Assembly (NCBI GenBank): GCA_033557465.1
Contig: CM066051.1
Span: forward strand, 103,765,026-103,829,025
DNA length: 64,000 nucleotides
Reading direction: 5' to 3'
From: Ichthyophis bannanicus
Lineage: Eukaryota > Chordata > Amphibia > Gymnophiona > Ichthyophiidae
Part shown: piece by piece, positions 60,921 to 64,000 of the stretch
Position numbering within the stretch: the first letter of the stretch is position 1
Layout of the letters: every line of letters begins with the position of its first letter
The notes under the pieces: generated by a model
Told to the model about the DNA's origin: nothing
The model's input: the letters and a program-made list of their open reading frames with translations, nothing else
Database searches by the model: none
Position numbers and translations under genes: made by a program

Positions 60921-63405
60921 GAACATAAGAACATAAGATATGCCATACTGGGTCAGACCAATGTCCATCAAGCCCAGTATTCTGTTTCCAACAGTGGCCA
61001 ATCTAGGTCATATGTACCTAGCAGTTTCCCCAAGAGACACAAGTTCCACAATGCTTGTACTGGATCAAGCATTGATATCTTTGGTCCCTTCTTAATAATG
61101 GTTTATGGACCTTTCCTCCAGGAACTTGTCCAAACCTTTTTTAAACCCAGCTACACTAACAGCCTTTACTACATCCTCCGGTAAAAAATTCCAGAGTTTG
61201 ATTACACGTTGAGTGAAAAAATATTTTATTTTATTAGTCTTAAATAGTTTACCCTGTAGCTTCATTGCATGTCCCCTAGTCTTTCTATAGTCTGATAACG
61301 TAAACAATCGATCTACATTTACCCGTTCCACTCCGTTCATTAATTTATAGACTTCTATCATATCTCCCCTCAGCCGTCTCTTTTCCAGGTTAAAGAGCCC
61401 TAACCTTTTTAGCCTATCTTCATAGGAGTATCCTTCAATCCCCTTTACCATTTTGGTGGCTCTTCTCTGAACCTTTTCTAAAATCGCTATATCCTTTTTA
61501 AGATACGGCGACCAGAATTGCACACAATATTCAAGGTGCGGTCTCACCATGGAATGATATAGAGGCATTATATCTTTTGTTTTATTTTCCATTCCTTTCC
61601 TTATCATACCTAGCATTCTATTTGCTCTCTTGGCCGCCGCTGCACACTGGGCCGAGGGTTTTAACATGGTATCCACAATGACGCCTAAATCTTTTTCCTG
61701 GGTGGTGGTTCCTAATGTGGAACCTTGCATCGTGTAACCATAGTTTGGGTTGTTCTTCCCTAGGTGCATAACCTTGCACTTGTCCACATTAAATTTCATC
61801 TGCCATTTGATGCCCAGTCTTCCAATTTATCAAGATCCTCTTGCAATTTTTCACAATCCTCTTGGGTTTTAACAACTTTGAATAGTTTTGTGTCATCTGC
61901 AAATTTGATAACCTCACTCGTTATTCCACTTTCCAGGTCATTTATGAATATGTCAAAAAGCAGCGGACCCAGCACAGATCCCTGGGGTACACCACTATTC
62001 ACCTTTCTCCATTGGGAAAATTGGCCATTTAGCCCTACCCTCTGCTTTCTATTTTTAAACCAGTTCCTGATCCACAATAGTACACTGCCTCCTATCCCAT
62101 GACTCTTTAGTTTTGCCAAAAGTCTCTGATGAGGGACCTTGTCAAAGGCTTTCTGAAAGTCCAGATACACAATATCAACCGACTCACCTTTGTCCACCTG
62201 TTTATTCACTCCTTCAAAAAAACATAACAGATTAGTAAGACAAGATCTTTCTTGTCTAAAGCCATGTTGGCTGTCTCCCATTAGGTTGTGACCAATGTTC
62301 CCTCTAATTTTCTGTAGGCTGCGTGCGCATAAAATATCAGCTGTGCAGCTTTTGAAGGAAGGTTAAATTTTTGTGCGCCACATAACGACACTCGGAGTTA
62401 TATACTTTAAAATTTGACTACACGTCAGAATACAGTATGTACACCACATTGATTGCACTAGAAAATATTGTAGAACTTGTGAAAACCATAAATACACAAC
62501 AACTTTTCAATTTTAAGAACGTCTGTGTTGTTCTCTATCAGAATCAGAAACGTAATTTTTGTGCGCTCTGTTGTAAAGTATGTGCGCTCACTCGGTGAGG
62601 TGTGTGCGCGCGCACATGCGCACAGCTTAGAGGGAACAGTGGTTGTGACTATCTACATGCTGAGTAATTTTATTCTTTATGATGGTTTCTACCATTTTTC
62701 CTGGTACTGACGTCAGGCTCACCGGTCTGTAGTTTCCCGGATCACCCCTGGAACCCTTTTTAAAAATTGGTGTTACATTGGCGATCCTCCAATCTTCAGG
62801 TATTAGAGATGATTTTAATGATAGTTCACAGATTACTGATAGCAGGTCTGCAATCTCATATTTCAGTTCTTTCAACACCCTTGGATGTATACCGTCCGGC
62901 CCAGGTGATTTGCTACTCTTCAGTTTATCTAATAGTTGTAAGACATCTTCCCGATGTATCGATATTTCCTTCAATTCTTCCGCACCTTTAAATACCACTT
63001 CAGTCATGGGTAACATCCCTACATCTTCCTCAGTAAAGACCGAAGCAAAGAATTCATTCAGTCTCTCCGCTATCGCCTTGTCGCCTCTTAGTGCTCCTTT
63101 AACCCCTTTATCATCTAATGGGCCAACTGACTCTCACAGGTTTTTTGCTACGAATGTACTTGAAAAGGTCTTTATTTCGCGTTTTTGCTTCCGAAGCAAG
63201 CTTCTTCTCAAATTCTCTCTTTGCCTGCCCTATCAATGCCTTGCATTTGACTTGCCAGTGCTTGTGCTGTTTCCAGGTTTCGTCGTTTGGCTCTTTTTTC
63301 CATTTCCTGAAAGATGCTTTTTTGGCAACAACAGCCTCTCTGACCTCACCTTTAAACCATGCTGGCAGTTTTTTGGACTTCCTTCCACTTTTCTTAAAGC
63401 GTGGA
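60921..63405 (-). mobile_element. CR1 LINE copy 3 (minus strand)
   Basis: 3' end GAACATAAGAACATAAGATA at 60921. RT frames 61799-61092 ([20 protein letters not shown] to EERSINHY), 62281-61796 (DFQKAFDKVPHQRLLAKLKS, SGVPQGSVLGPLLFD, KFADDTKLF) and 63016-62650 (GPDGIHPRVLKELKYEIADL, GNYRPVSLTSVPGKMVETII). Linker 63405-63111. The endonuclease is missing (5' truncation). It carries a hAT MITE. It is the least decayed CR1 RT here, with intact ADD and few frame breaks. Confidence 0.88.
62293..62641. mobile_element. hAT-type MITE in CR1 copy 3
   Basis: 349 bp with a perfect 8-bp duplication GTTGTGAC (62285-62292 and 62642-62649). Ends CAATGTTCCCTCTAA and inverted TTAGAGGGAACAGTG. Subterminal GTGCGC/GCGCAC clusters. 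No ORF, so it depends on a transposase elsewhere. Confidence 0.9.
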
Positions 63406-64000
63406 CCTGCAGACAATCATTCTTCTACATTTCTATGCATTATGGTGACACATTGGGGAGCCCAACTTAACATTCCCCATCATGGACATCTGTGAGCGTG
63501 GCTTTAGTGGCTCTGCCATGGTGCAATGCAGTGGGTCAGTGATGTATATGCAGTAGATGTCTGGGTAACTGGTATGGATGCATTTTCTGTTTTGCCATTA
63601 ATGTGACCTCCCAGCTTTACATAAAAAGAGGATATATTTCAGGCACTTAACACTTGTTGCATAGCCATCCCCTGCACTGTTCTGCCATCATTACTTGCCC
63701 CATATGGGGCAAATGGTTTCAAATTGTCCCTATCATGCCACTCTGTCGGGTATATTGTCTTGCAGTTGCACAGACTGAGGCACCAGTTCCACCTGCACAA
63801 ATGGTGTTTCATGTACCCCATGGCACTGCTACTTTTGGTTCACACACACCAAATGCTTTTGGTCTGTATGATCCTATACATCCACCCACCACACACATTG
63901 CAAACGTTCTGCTTGGAAAATCCATAGCACAGCCCTACACCCACCATTTGACCGTCAGGGAGATTCATGGTGTGGCAGCTTATTGGCAGTAAGCTGCCCT
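63406..64000. other. Right edge, nothing recognised
   Basis: Mixed-composition DNA after the CR1 5' end. Short frames on both strands have no recognisable domain. Confidence 0.3.

Overview
This is nuclear DNA from a large, repeat-rich vertebrate genome, probably an amphibian. I infer this from the mix of DIRS-type tyrosine-recombinase retrotransposons, Penelope-like elements, CR1, L2-like and L1/Tx1-type LINEs, tRNA-derived SINEs and hAT-type MITEs. A caecilian-like genome would fit, but the sequence does not prove the species. Nothing looks bacterial, and there are no operons, CRISPR arrays or rRNA genes. The only host gene I recognise is relaxin-3 (rln3), two exons on the minus strand at 42514-45157. 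A possible terminal exon of an unknown gene lies at 40833-40908. || Layout: 1-2.9 kb holds an LTR (family A, copy 1) and an L2-like LINE. At 2.9-14.6 kb a DIRS element (DIRS1) sits inside a CA-rich minisatellite. It has been hit by LTR family A (copy 2), by LTR family C (itself hit by an L2-like LINE) and by an unassigned insert. At 14.6-16.3 kb there is unassigned repeat DNA with a perfect hairpin. At 16.3-26.35 kb a CR1 LINE carries a full-length L1-type insertion with a 16-bp target duplication. At 27-40.8 kb a ~55-bp satellite array has been split by a minus-strand CR1 and neighbouring repeats. That CR1 is itself hit by LTR A (copy 3) and LTR B; LTR A copy 4 lies between the CR1 and the right half of the array. 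At 40.8-45.6 kb is the rln3 locus. At 45.7-55.7 kb an L2-like LINE was split by a complete DIRS (DIRS2, itself hit by a solo LTR) and by an L1/Tx1 LINE (itself hit by a Penelope remnant ending in a hammerhead ribozyme motif). At 56-57.5 kb is a truncated DIRS (DIRS3). At 58.2-60.6 kb is a Penelope-like element with 178-bp inverted terminal repeats, an RT plus GIY-YIG ORF and a hammerhead motif. At 60.9-63.4 kb is a third CR1, containing a hAT MITE. || The most interesting system is a set of long LTR-like units (families A, B and C; A has four copies). They have TG or TGT 5' ends, 4-bp target duplications, and TATA and AATAAA signals. Each carries a long ORF in U3 that is open from the very first base of the LTR, always in the TGT frame. 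The three ORFs share little obvious sequence but all have an acidic C-terminal stretch with the motif Met-Asp-Cys-Ser. This is what would be left in solo LTRs by a retrovirus whose 3' accessory gene runs from the internal region into the 3' LTR, as spumavirus tas/bel genes do. The accessory or transactivator role is inference; the ORF, frame and target-duplication patterns are read directly from the sequence.
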